From Liolophura sinensis (lineage: Eukaryota; Mollusca; Polyplacophora; Chitonida; Chitonidae): 64,000 nt of DNA. The notes beneath the pieces were generated by a model. That model did not search any database. It had not been told where the DNA came from and saw only the letters and a list, made by a program, of their open reading frames with translations. The DNA is taken from assembly GCF_032854445.1 (NCBI RefSeq), contig NC_088302.1:41234191-41298190 (forward strand), written 5' to 3'. Positions 18,619-28,068 of the stretch are shown here, piece after piece. How positions within the stretch are numbered: the first letter of the stretch is position 1; every line of letters begins with the position of its first letter. A program made the translations under genes and the position numbers.

Positions 18619-19824
18619 GCCGATACCAACCCCAGCGACGACGATGGCTGTCTTCTCCGCATCGTGATTCTTTTGCTTTCGATATAGGGGTTCTTGTTTG
18701 CCTCCGGCGGCTGTAACATGCTGAAAGCGCGCGGTGGGTGGTGGGACGCTATTTTGTGGCTCAACAATCCCGTGGGAAGGTACGCGCTTGTGCAAAGTGG
18801 GCGGCACTTTAGCGTTCACACCCTCATTGGCGCCTAGCGTCTGGTCCTCTGTGGCCACGACGATTTTGTTGTTGTAGTTCGCCACATGGCCGATCTGCAG
18901 AAGCATGTCGCTGGGGGCCATATATAGGCCTATGCCATACACAAAGTCTACAGCGCTCCCGGCATACTGTAGCACGTCCTGGTAGCGTTTGATTGCAGAC
19001 GGAAGGTCGATCGGAGAGGACATGGCGTCTTCAACGTTCGCGGCAAACTGTTTTTGCGCGTCGAAGGCTGTGCCCGTGCCTAGAATACGCGCCCTTATTT
19101 GCGCTTGGGCGCCTAAAACAGCCCACACGTATGTCCGCATGGAATCGTTAAGGCCCTCTACGCCCGGCTGCGTGAATCCTTGGGATTTGTCGACAATGAA
19201 CGACGCCCAAGCCTCCTCGGCGTCCTGCTCGATGTAGTCGACGTGGAGCGCTGTAGACTTTCTAGAGATCGACATCCTGCTCGGAACGAAGGTCCCATCG
19301 GCAATGGGGCTGTAGCCCGTTCTCGTGATATGGAAATGTGCCACTCCGAGGCCGTGATTCACCCTCCTGCGTTTCCAGTCTGTGTGCGCATCTACGCGGA
19401 ACTCCCTACAAATCCTCTCATAGGCCCTCTCGTCGTAGGGGTTTTTGAATGTCGCCCACGCTCTGTCTTGCGGCAGGGGGGCCTGGATCTCTTCCAAGAT
19501 CCGCCTAACTTGGTAATACACATGGAACGTGTATAGGGCCCTTATTCGTTGGTCGGGGGCGAGAAGATGGTCTTTTGCAGAGACGCCACAGCCCGTGGTT
19601 GCGCACCAGACCGCGAAGTTCACTTGGTTCTGCCAGAATTGCATAGGATTGGTGTTCCAGGCCCGAACAATGATATTGCTGGTTATCTTTGGCAGCCGGT
19701 ACTTGAATAATACATCTGTGAACTGGACCGGAAAGGCCTTCTTTTCGTCGACGTAGATGTCAAATCGCGTGAGCTGCTCTGCGTGGGTTTGGATACTATG
19801 AAATGCCCCGGTCTTGTAAGTGGC
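18592..19824 (-). CDS. Polinton conserved ORF with C-terminal membrane anchor
   Basis: The first ATG is at 19644 (MQFWQNQVNFAVWCATTGCG, 350 aa). However, the frame is open up to a TAG at 19825-19827, and the residues upstream (FHSIQTHAEQLTRFDIYVDE, RAWNTNP) look like real protein. The original start may be lost or differ. The body is soluble and mixed; the C-terminus is a single hydrophobic helix (TAIVVAGVGIGLLLLWTM). Found repeatedly in Polintons next to the minor capsid gene; role unknown, possibly a virion membrane or vertex component. Confidence 0.65.
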   Translation of the reverse strand, partial: ATYKTGAFHSIQTHAEQLTRFDIYVDEKKAFPVQFTDVLFKYRLPKITSNIIVRAWNTNPMQFWQNQVNFAVWCATTGCGVSAKDHLLAPDQRIRALYTFHVYYQVRRILEEIQAPLPQDRAWATFKNPYDERAYERICREFRVDAHTDWKRRRVNHGLGVAHFHITRTGYSPIADGTFVPSRMSISRKSTALHVDYIEQDAEEAWASFIVDKSQGFTQPGVEGLNDSMRTYVWAVLGAQAQIRARILGTGTAFDAQKQFAANVEDAMSSPIDLPSAIKRYQDVLQYAGSAVDFVYGIGLYMAPSDMLLQIGHVANYNNKIVVATEDQTLGANEGVNAKVPPTLHKRVPSHGIVEPQNSVPPPTARFQHVTAAGGKQEPLYRKQKNHDAEKTAIVVAGVGIGLLLLWTMR

Positions 19825-19867
19825 CTATCTATTGAACCTAAAAGCCTCGTTCTTCATCGTGGCTAAG

Positions 19868-20527
19868 ATGTTCATCACATTTACTGACATTCTAAATGGG
19901 GCACAGAACACGCTGCCTCATGCCCTTAACAACCTCGACAGCCGCCTTAAAACCGCTCTTTGCGAGATAACATCCTACCCGGCCTGGGTGAATATCCCCT
20001 CCGGAGTGGGCTTCTTGCTTGAGGGCAAACATGTTGAAGTGCCGACGGGCTACTACAATGTCTGTATGCTGGACAAGGGTATATTCCGCCCGCATGGGGT
20101 TTCTCTGGAAATGAATCAAGCTACGGGCCGCCTAGTCCTTACCTTCCCTAGAAATGCCATCAGAACGCTCCTAGAGCTTGCCCCCATCTTAGGGTTCTCC
20201 AACGGGAATATGCCTATAGAGGGGACTGTGGAAGGTGATAAGCCATCTAACTTGGTCCCGCAAAAAGAAGCCTTTGTGCATTTAGGTGAACTGAGCACCT
20301 CAGAAAACGTGAGAATAACCTCTGGTTTCAGTGGCGGTTCCACACTACTTCAGGCCATCGCCGTGACTGGTGAAGGGATTAAGTGCGGGAAGACGGTTTC
20401 ATTTCCCAACCCACAGTACAAAACCTTGCGCGCCGACTATATAACGCACTTGACCGTGGCGCTTTTAGACAAAGACGGCAAGTATATGAATGTAGGGTAC
20501 CTCTGTGCTACCCTAGAAATACCCTAG
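19868..20527 (+). CDS. Polinton minor capsid (penton, single jelly-roll type)
   Basis: 219 aa from the ATG at 19868 (MFITFTDILNGAQ). An in-frame ATG at 19820 would add 16 residues that overlap the divergent ORF. Gly/Thr/Val-rich beta pattern with PAWVNIPSGVGFLLEGKHVE and a regular C-terminal part (THLTVALLDKDGKYMNVGYL). The frame is intact. Assigned as penton protein from position next to the capsid module and general sequence character; the fold should be tested by structure prediction. Confidence 0.62.
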   Translation: MFITFTDILNGAQNTLPHALNNLDSRLKTALCEITSYPAWVNIPSGVGFLLEGKHVEVPTGYYNVCMLDKGIFRPHGVSLEMNQATGRLVLTFPRNAIRTLLELAPILGFSNGNMPIEGTVEGDKPSNLVPQKEAFVHLGELSTSENVRITSGFSGGSTLLQAIAVTGEGIKCGKTVSFPNPQYKTLRADYITHLTVALLDKDGKYMNVGYLCATLEIP

Positions 20528-20530
20528 AGT

Positions 20531-21167
20531 ATGGTGGACGCAGCCGGTCCCAGGTCTGCGTGCCTGTCTTTAAGCGACTTGGCAGATGTGTCGGAGTACG
20601 AAATTCCAGGTCAGGAAGGAAAAATCTACGCCTTCCAGTTTCAAAGTGGCAAGTACAACCGCAAAAAGATTACGGGGGGGGGGGGCAAGCAGAATCTGCC
20701 ACGTTTGCTTCCCTTGAAAATGTCTCATCCTCTGCAGAGCAAGAGCGCAGGTCGCCGTCTGAGGTGATTGAAAAACAAAAACTCTCATTAATTCGCTTTG
20801 AAGACCGCTTTGTTCTTACTAGAGCTCGCGACCCCGATTGGGTGATAGATGTGAAGGTGGCCCCAATGTCGGTCCAGACCACCAGGGCCGATGTGAAAAA
20901 AGTTTTCAGCGCCTGTCTTGTGGCTTTGGAAAGAGCAGGTTACTTCACACTAACTGCGGCGCCGGGTGTAGAGACCGTGCGTCTTGAGACCGTGGGGGGG
21001 GGGGGGGCAACCCAGTCATCCACAGCTCTCTCGAGGATATACGAGTCTTTGCAGGGGACATTTTCAATCTCAATGAAATCTATTTAGAGTCCGGTATAAG
21101 ACTTCGCCGCCTTCGTGTTAGTAAACACGAGGACAATTTAGAGTTTACCGACGTTATTGATTCGTAG
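20531..21167 (+). pseudogene. Polinton ORF interrupted at two long G tracts
   Basis: Starts MVDAAGPRSACLSLSD at 20531, 4 nt after the minor capsid stop. Coding sense moves by -1 at a run of 12 G (20674-20685) and again by -1 at a run of 14 G (20994-21007). It ends at TAG 21165-21167 after residues such as NEIYLESGIRLRRLRVSK. Each side of both tracts reads as plausible protein. Three readings are possible: slippage mutation, frameshifting on the G runs, or sequencing error in homopolymers. The product would be about 210 aa; function unknown. Confidence 0.6.
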
Positions 21168-21195
21168 GACGGACAATACCGACGATTACGGATGA

Positions 21196-21807
21196 CCATC
21201 CCTTGGCCCCGACGATTATGAAAACCCCCCGACGGCGCCGCCGGAGAGCGTGGCGCACGCCCATCGTCTGCAGTATATACAGAATGAGCTTGAATCTGAG
21301 CGAGATCTCCGTCGGGCCTTGTACAAAAAGTACCGGCGCGGTGTCTTAGACGCCGAGGCCCTTGATTCAGCCACGCTCACGGCCTGTTTGGGACTAGGGG
21401 TTGCAGGCGTGTGACTGCTCTCAACAATAATTGCAGCCCCTGCTGTCTTGGCCATGGAAGCTGCGGCCCTAGCTTGCGGTGTCTTAAATGTCGCCGGAAA
21501 ATTCGTTAGCCGCCGACTTCACGCAAAGGCCAAGAAACATAACGATATACGGCTGCTGGCTGAGACCAAACTTAACAGCATCCGTGCGCAGGTATCTACG
21601 GCATTATCTGATGGTGTTATTTCGGACGTACAGTTCAAGCAAGTCGTTCAGGAGCTCAAGAACTACTCTGATCTGAAGCAGAAGATACGCGCTAAGTCTC
21701 GTAAGGCATTCAACGCCGTAGAGATCGATGAAAGCACGAAAAAACAGCTTATAGATCGCGGCCGAAAACTAGCTCGGCAAGAGCTGAAAAACGCTATTTC
21801 CGAATGA
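21196..21807 (+). pseudogene. Last Polinton ORF, hydrophobic-centre helical protein with in-frame TGA
   Basis: The frame is open from 21196 and carries an acidic/basic helical N-terminal part (QNELESERDLRRALYKKYRR). A hydrophobic centre follows (LGLGVAGV, then LLSTIIAAPAVLAM), split by TGA at 21412-21414. The C-terminal half is long, basic and helical. An upstream ATG at 21192 is in another frame and would need a shift in the CCCC run after it. The part after the TGA has its own ATG at 21454 (119 aa from 21448). Recurrent Polinton ORF of unknown function. Confidence 0.6.
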
Positions 21808-21880
21808 TGTTCTGGGGAGGGCCCCAAGGGGAGGGTGCGGCCGAGGGTGGGCTAATATGCTTATATCTTTCACGAAATGA

Positions 21881-22127
21881 GGCTGGGGACCTCTATTTTG
21901 TTCTGTGGAGGGCCCCCAGGGGAGGGTGCACCAGAACCTATAGTGTGTATACTACCCCCAGAAGCAGGGAAGGGAATGGGGTCTGGGAGCCTCTATTTGC
22001 CAAGGGGAGGGTGCGCCAGAACCGGCGTTGTGTATACTACTGGTGCTTATATCTTTTCACGAGAAGGGGCTGGGAGCCTCTATTTGCCAAAGGGAGGGTG
22101 CGCCAGAACCTATACTCTGTATACTAC
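21881..22127 (-). repeat. Polinton right terminal inverted repeat
   Basis: Reverse complement of 7842-8090, with the same three subunits. A further diverged subunit-like stretch (GTTCTGGGGAGGGCCCC near 21810) lies just inside it. The outermost bases read GTATACTAC followed by the TCAGTT target duplication. Confidence 0.92.
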
Positions 22128-22372
22128 TCAGTTGGCTAGCGCGCTAGCGCAGCGTAATGACCCAGGAGTCTCTCACCAATGCGGTCACTGTAAGTTCAAG
22201 TCCAGCTCATGCTGGCTTCCTCTCCGGCCGTAAGTGGGAAGGTCTGTCAGCAACCTGCGGATGGTCGTGGGTTTCCCCCGGTTTCCACCCACCATAATGC
22301 TGACCGCCGTCGTATAAGTGAAATATTCTTGAGTATGGCGTAAAACACCAATCAAATAAATAAATAAATTCT
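22128..22372 (+). mobile_element. SINE family 1 copy, right half of the Polinton target
   Basis: Continues the tRNA-like head broken by the Polinton (CAGTTGGCTAGCGCGCTAGC), then GTTCAAGTCC (B-box-like). The body and the 3' tail GAAATATTCTTGAGTATGGC ... CAATCAAATAAATAAATAAA follow. Family 1 copies elsewhere in the window share this whole layout. Confidence 0.85.
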
Positions 22373-24702
22373 GGCACGGCGAGTCCATGTCGCAACAATC
22401 GCTACCTTTACTGTAAGAAAACGACGAATTCTGCCCTTTGACAATAGATGTTGCGCTATACCAGACTGTCTTATGCGATGTTGTGATCAAAATGGAAAGG
22501 GTAAACCGCTACAATAAGTTGTGTCGCGTACTAAATATACATGTAGGAACACACAGAGCACAACCTTACTGGAGCGCTGCAATCTCACAGTTTTCCAAGT
22601 TAAGGATAACGAGGTTGTATTGCTAGCCTGGCAAGGCTTACTAACAGGCTAGGCACAGAAATGTGAATTGTCATTTGCGCTGTCCCTCAAAGGTTATTCG
22701 GGCAATTACTCAAGAGAAGGCTTTGACAATCTGTGTACAAAGTTGGATAGCATTATGACTATTTTTATTATGACATCATTGGCACGATAGCTGTTATTGG
22801 TTTGCAGCAAAGTCCGTAAAGCGGTATGACATAGCCGCCATCTTTGTTTTCTAATTGTTCAGCTTTGGACAATAACAAAAAAGAACGCTTTGTCAATATT
22901 TGAGCAACAGAAATGACATCTGATATTGACTTCATCGATGGGCGCAAAGCAATACGGCTGCAGAAAACAATATGGCACTCCGGACCTTCTTCTGTATTTT
23001 GAGTAGTTCTAGACCAGTGATGTCTAATAACTTACACTTGACTTCACCGCATTTTGTTTACCAACTTCTGCTTAAGCCATGGTGCTAGCGAATGTATAAT
23101 TTACTACTATTTACATATTTATATGAACAGTTAAAATAAATCCCTAACTGAGGTAACTTTACGAGAGGCCGATTGTCGTCTGTCCTCTGGTTTTATTCTC
23201 TGTGTTTAGTGTTTCATATACACGTAAGTCCAAAAACTGAACGCGCATATACAAATACAGCAATATTTCTTTTCCTATTGTTAGTCGGGAATCACGGATT
23301 TCAAGTTTTTTTTTGTTTAATGACCATTATAACCATTAACCGCATAGAAAAATAAAGAGCCGAATAGAGTTTGGGTGAAAAAAACTAACATTTTTATTAT
23401 GGTGGCTAAACAATAACTCATGCCAGTGCAATAAAAGCGACATAAAATGGAGACTATGCATTTCACTAGTTGGCGCAGCATATAAAAATGTCGAACCCTC
23501 AATAAAACTCAAACCCACATGGGTATGTCAATGAAAGTTTAAAAACACTAATAACAGGCGATAGGAACCTGCTAATATCTTCGGATGAGTGTATATTAAT
23601 CATTTATTAGGGAGGGAGTGGTGGGATAAAAGACTCGTACAGTGAAATGCAGATTCAGACCAGCGCACGCAGCTTATAAATACCCCCACAAACAGGCTTG
23701 GACCGGCATTTGCATATAATGCTCGAGCACTGCACCGAGGAGTTCAGCAGGTCAGCATACACGTTCAAATAGGTGCTGTACTCCACCGGACAGTTGTTCG
23801 TCTGCTCAGATTTGCAAATAAATACCCGAGCGCCGAGCAGAGGCAAATCAACACACACATTCAAATAGTGCACATGTGGTGGGCCGAAATTACGCTGCCG
23901 CATACGGGACATTAAAACCATATTAATTAGATCAATATTATCAGTTACTTTTGATGTGAAGTGTGCTCTTATTTATAGTGATTTATTTCCAATGGATGCT
24001 TTTCATGGCCTGTATCATCCACTGCATGTTACTTGTTTGTTTTTTGTTTGAAAATGCAGATCTTTGGCTACTCTGCAAGACCTGAGTTAATTTCTGCATG
24101 TCTTTATTTACCTGCTTTATGTTTTGTTCTACTGCTGTTTTTTTATGTCTAACAACTATTTTTATAGCCTTCTCAATTAGACTGATGATTTTGTTTTTGC
24201 CTGAGTCATTCTAATGAGTGGAACGCAAAAATTGTCTTATCTGGCTGCCTGTGTATATTGCAAGGATGTGAGTTCTACACCCACCAATGTTGGGTCAATG
24301 GTACAGAGAACAACTTGTACACATTTCTGTATCATACTGAGAGTAGCATGAGAATGGTGACTTAAAATGTTGTTGACATCCATATAGTCTTTGATAAACC
24401 AGTTCTGTGAGTGGCACATATTGTCAGTGTGCAATGTTACGTACATAAGCACTGCTGCCCATATATTAACTTCAGAGCATTTACAAGTTTACTTTACCTA
24501 CGCATGTGTGATGCATGTACCGCATCAGGCTATCATCTGATAAATTCTAACAACTCACTCACTGCTTGTCATAACATGTGTTCCAATCTGTAACTGAAGT
24601 TCGATAACTATAAATGCGATATTGTCCTGTATGTATACATTGCATACGCTTATGACGTAACTCTCATAACTGATTTCTCATCAATACAATTGCTGAGAGT
24701 TC
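22373..24702. other. Intergenic region without recognised genes
   Basis: AT-rich sequence between the Polinton and the LTR remnant. It includes a dispersed repeat copy near 22990-23165 shared with introns of the SLC22 genes. Short open frames here show no recognisable domain. Confidence 0.5.
22990..23165. repeat. Dispersed repeat, copy 2
   Basis: Shares GTTCTAGACCAGTGATGTCT, CTTAAGCCATGGTGCTAG and TGAACAGTTAAAATAAATCC motifs with 43425-43600, and more weakly with 1840-2000 and 36125-36200. Non-coding; type unknown. Confidence 0.55.
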
Positions 24703-24805
24703 AAATTCAGCAACCTGGAGATTTCCCCAGGTTTCGTCCCACCATAGAGCTGACCGCCGTTCTACATGTGAAATATTCTTGAGTACACCAAATAAATAAA
24801 TATAT
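24703..24805 (+). mobile_element. SINE family 1, 3' fragment
   Basis: Contains the 3' body and tail only (CCACCATAGAGCTGACCGCC ... GAAATATTCTTGAGTACACC plus AAATA repeats). Confidence 0.7.
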
Positions 24806-25600
24806 AACTAAATTATATTTTATATCTTCTTTAAAAGACAATTATAATATTCAGCTGTAACGTAAACTATCTGTTTTTATCATATCAGAGGTAATGTCTA
24901 CACATTCAAAAGACAAAAGTGTTTGTGATGGAAATGTTTTTTTTTATCCAGACTGGGGTACAGAAATGGATCCGAAGCAAGACGAGTTTATTATGACCAA
25001 ACTGGGGTCTGACACACATATTTCGCAATGAAGGATTCTGTTCTTCATATTCACCTTGACTATCCCCACCGATCATCTAGGAGTACCAGAGTGTGTCGGT
25101 TGTGGGAAGAGTGCTATTGAAAGTAAGGGCCGTTACTGCAAGCGCCATTGTACACATAGCAGCTAATGATGCAGACCTCGGCCTACAAAATGTGGACGGA
25201 AATCTTTCCTTAAAGAAATTTAGAATCGATTCTGATTGGCTTGAATGAAAGAGGCAAGCACAGTCTATGCCTAGTCTAAGCTAAACTTTAGGTATGGCGG
25301 ATTTACACAACTAAATTTAAATAGCAGATTATGCTGAAACACTTTAAAAAGTTGTTTTCTGTCCCAAGTCAGTGGAACATCAAATGGAACGTCGTTCAAG
25401 GAAGTAGTTCTATCTTAGGTTCGCTTCTGTCATCGGCCTGCTGAGGGCATATAATGGTGAAATATCAGTATGAGTTTTTCTACACGAAATATTTTGGGCC
25501 TGAAAATGTTTCCAAGAACTAGGTTTGGCCAACTTGTCGCAAAACCAGGTCGGTTATTGAAAGCAAAGTCTGGCAACCGAACAAGTCTTACTGCAGTTTC

Positions 25601-27203
25601 TTAGGATTGTATGCTCAGGGTTTGCCAGTTTTCATCGTAGACAGTTGCATATATAACACCTGTGTTTTTATATGATTGCATCGTATATACTATTACTCTT
25701 AATACCCTGATCTTTGTATCACAAGACATGTCACTTTTAAGTGAGACTTTACCGTCACAAATAAATGGCTCAAAAACCTTCATAACATTATCCTGTGAAT
25801 TCTGTGTACAATCTACCGGTGGAGTCTTAACATAATCAAATGCATCAACATTGTTCACTATGTCAGACTTTCTAGCAGTAACACACAAACCAGTAGGCTT
25901 GCAGCCACCCTCCTGTTCTTGCCTTCTCTTTAAAGCATAACAATTTGACATGTCATGGCCTGGCTTCCTACAAAAATTACACGTAACCCTGCTGAACTGT
26001 CTATCAGTAAATGTATGGTCAGACCTTCGTTGAGTAGTGTTCGAATTAACAGGTCTTCTTTGATCACCTGATTTGTCAAAATTTTGAGTCTGTTTCGGTG
26101 GGCCTGAATTTGAGTTAAAAGAACTGCTGGAAAAGGGTTGAGGCTTTCTAAATGTAGACGGCTTTTTCTGAAATGAGACCTTATGTGTAACCGTGTAAGT
26201 ATCGGCCATAGTGGCTGCTGCTTCTAATGTATCAGCGTCTTTGTCCTCAATGAAAGTTCTGACATCATCGTTAATACACCTTTTAAAGTCTTCAATCAGG
26301 GTGATCTGTTTCAACTTTTCATAATCATTATCTACGCTTTTAGCATAACACCACTGTTCAAACAATTGTTCCTTCTGCCTAGCAAATTCAATGTAAGTTT
26401 GATTTCTTTTCTCAGAATTTCTAAATTTCTGCCGACAGGCCTCTGGCACAAGCTCATATCTTTTTAAGATAACATCTTTCACAAAATCATAATCTGCAGC
26501 CTGTTCTGTTGATAACTCTGTGTAAATATCCATAACTTTGCCAGTTAACACACTCTGTAAAAGGGTAGTCCAAAACTTTTTAGGCCACTCTAAATTTTGA
26601 GCAATCTTCTCAAACTATAGAAAATATTTATCTACATCAGTCTCACGAAATTGTGGCACCAATCTTATGTTTCTAGCGACATCAAATTTTGGAGGCATAT
26701 CAGAAAAAACTTAAGCCAGACCTATCTCCTTCTAGTCTCCTCGCTTCAATTTCGCTCTGAAGTCTCAGTTTCTCCAATTCGAAAACCCTTTCATTTTCCC
26801 TTTCTCTAAACAACCTTTCATTTTCATTTTCCTTAAACAATCTTTCTTTTTCATTTTCTTTAAACAATCTTTCATCTTCCTTTTCCTTTTCTTTAAACAA
26901 TCTTTCATTTTCCTTTTCTTTAAACAATCTTTCATTTTCCTTTTCTTTCAGTTCTAACTCCTTCAGTCTTATTACAGTGGAATCATCGCCCACAGTCCTG
27001 TACGCATCTAATGCACTTTCATCAAACTCCTGTAATTCTACCAAACATTTAGCAATACTAAACTGCATATATTTCTTGCGTAAGGATCTTTTGATATTAA
27101 GATTCAGGTACTTGCTTAAAGCATACAAATCATTCTTATTTAACACATCAAAAATGTCCTGATCTGGCGCTTCCATAAACTCGTCGGGCTTAAAATCCGA
27201 CAT
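25601..27203 (-). pseudogene. LTR-element Gag with zinc knuckle, broken
   Basis: First segment 27203-26700: MSDFKPDEFMEAPDQDIFDV, then a helical run of repeated KENERLFKE units (coiled coil). The frame then changes near 26660-26700 and a TAG occurs near 26616. The second segment stays open to 25601: a capsid-like helical region (DYDFVKDVILKRYELVPEAC, IEFARQKEQLFEQW), a basic linker, and a CCHC knuckle CNFCRKPGHDMSNC. The tail (FEPFICDGKVSL) looks like the approach to an aspartic protease, but no catalytic motif follows. Confidence 0.75.
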
Positions 27204-27301
27204 GATGAATAAAATCTGCTGGCAAAATTTACTACAAAGTCAAAGACTAGAAAAATGACACAACTTACACAAAATCCTTTCAATTCCAATTCCAATTCAC
27301 T

Positions 27302-27319
27302 TCCCGGACAAGCCCCCAA
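27302..27319 (-). other. Primer-binding site, tRNA-Pro type
   Basis: TGGGGGCTTGTCCGGGAA on the minus strand, three bases after the candidate LTR end. It matches the well-known retroviral tRNA-Pro primer site at 16 of 18 positions. Confidence 0.7.
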
Positions 27320-27322
27320 TTT

Positions 27323-28068
27323 GTTACGACCCAAACTGTCTGTATTATAAAGAGATGGCTTGTTCGAAATACACGACAGTTTAGCCGCACAAAAATGTAA
27401 CCAAAACCAGCAGATTTTATTTTACAACAATTTATTAGCTTTAACACGAACAGATAATAAGACTTATACAAATACTAAAGTACTAAAGTTTAACAAGAAA
27501 GGATAGCAGTATCTATACAAATACTAAAGTACTTACATGTACAACAGTGTCAAGTCCAAACGGACGCATATATTCTACAATGCGGAAAACCATACAGGCA
27601 TAAATGCAGAAATAAGAGGGAAAATCCACAGTATAACTGAGTGTATGTCGAAATATACACAAAATTCCACAGACAGGGTCCGTGTACTAATAAGCACTGT
27701 GTACACAAAAGCACAAATTAAATATACAAGTTCAGACTGAACAAGTGCTCGGTGGAGATAGGATATAATAAAGCCAGAGGCTATAAAGACATCAAAATTC
27801 AGCACAAAAGGCCTACTAAAGTAATACACAGCGAAAGCATCCAAAACTCTCAATAATTCTTTGTTCTCTCCCTTTGACCTGCTTGCATAGGTCTTATGGA
27901 GTTGTCTAGAATAAGAAAATTCCTGAACACTTGATGTAAACAAACAGGCACCGAACTGAGCGTATTCTGGAACATTCTAAGGTAGAGGCAGACAGCAGGC
28001 CCTGAACTTAGCATATGTAAACAGTGGCAAGCTAAATTTAGAAGCTGACGGCAGTTGTGCACATAACA
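27323..28068 (-). repeat. Candidate 5' LTR
   Basis: 746 bp with TGTTA at the start and TAACA at the end (minus strand), abutting the primer-binding site. AATAAA signals occur in its last 200 bp. The right boundary is firm because of the primer site; the outer boundary at 28068 is inferred from the TGTTA/TAACA pair, since no second LTR is available. Confidence 0.5.

Larger units (their letters stand above)
7842..22127. mobile_element. Polinton/Maverick, 14.3 kb, nearly complete, replication genes broken
   Basis: Large self-synthesising transposon related to polintoviruses. Inverted repeats of about 250 bp begin AGTAGTATAC at both ends, and a 6-bp TCAGTT duplication flanks it. Gene order: zinc-ribbon (+), coiled-coil segment plus protein-primed DNA polymerase B (+), integrase (-), four small broken or partial ORFs (-), packaging ATPase (-), major capsid (-), membrane/coiled-coil protein (+), second membrane-anchored protein (-), minor capsid (+), G-tract ORF (+), last ORF (+). 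The element is visibly more GC-rich than its surroundings. Polymerase and integrase carry stops and shifts; the ATPase and capsid genes are open. I could not find the adenovirus-type cysteine protease usual in this group. Confidence 0.95.
25600..28068 (-). mobile_element. LTR retrotransposon remnant: LTR, primer site and gag
   Basis: Read on the minus strand: a candidate LTR (28068-27323), a tRNA-Pro-like primer-binding site (27319-27302), and a broken gag (27203-25601). The sequence stops just where the protease should begin. No second LTR, reverse transcriptase or integrase was found, so the element is truncated at its 3' side. Subfamily not fixed. Confidence 0.7.

Noticed and set aside
17583-18767. 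394-codon Arg/Ser-rich ORF on the minus strand
   Set aside because: Antisense shadow of the Polinton membrane protein gene, with composition typical of the reverse frame.
24886-25560. Searched for a second LTR or pol of the retroelement
   Set aside because: No match to the candidate LTR or to RT/integrase motifs was seen, so the element is taken as truncated.
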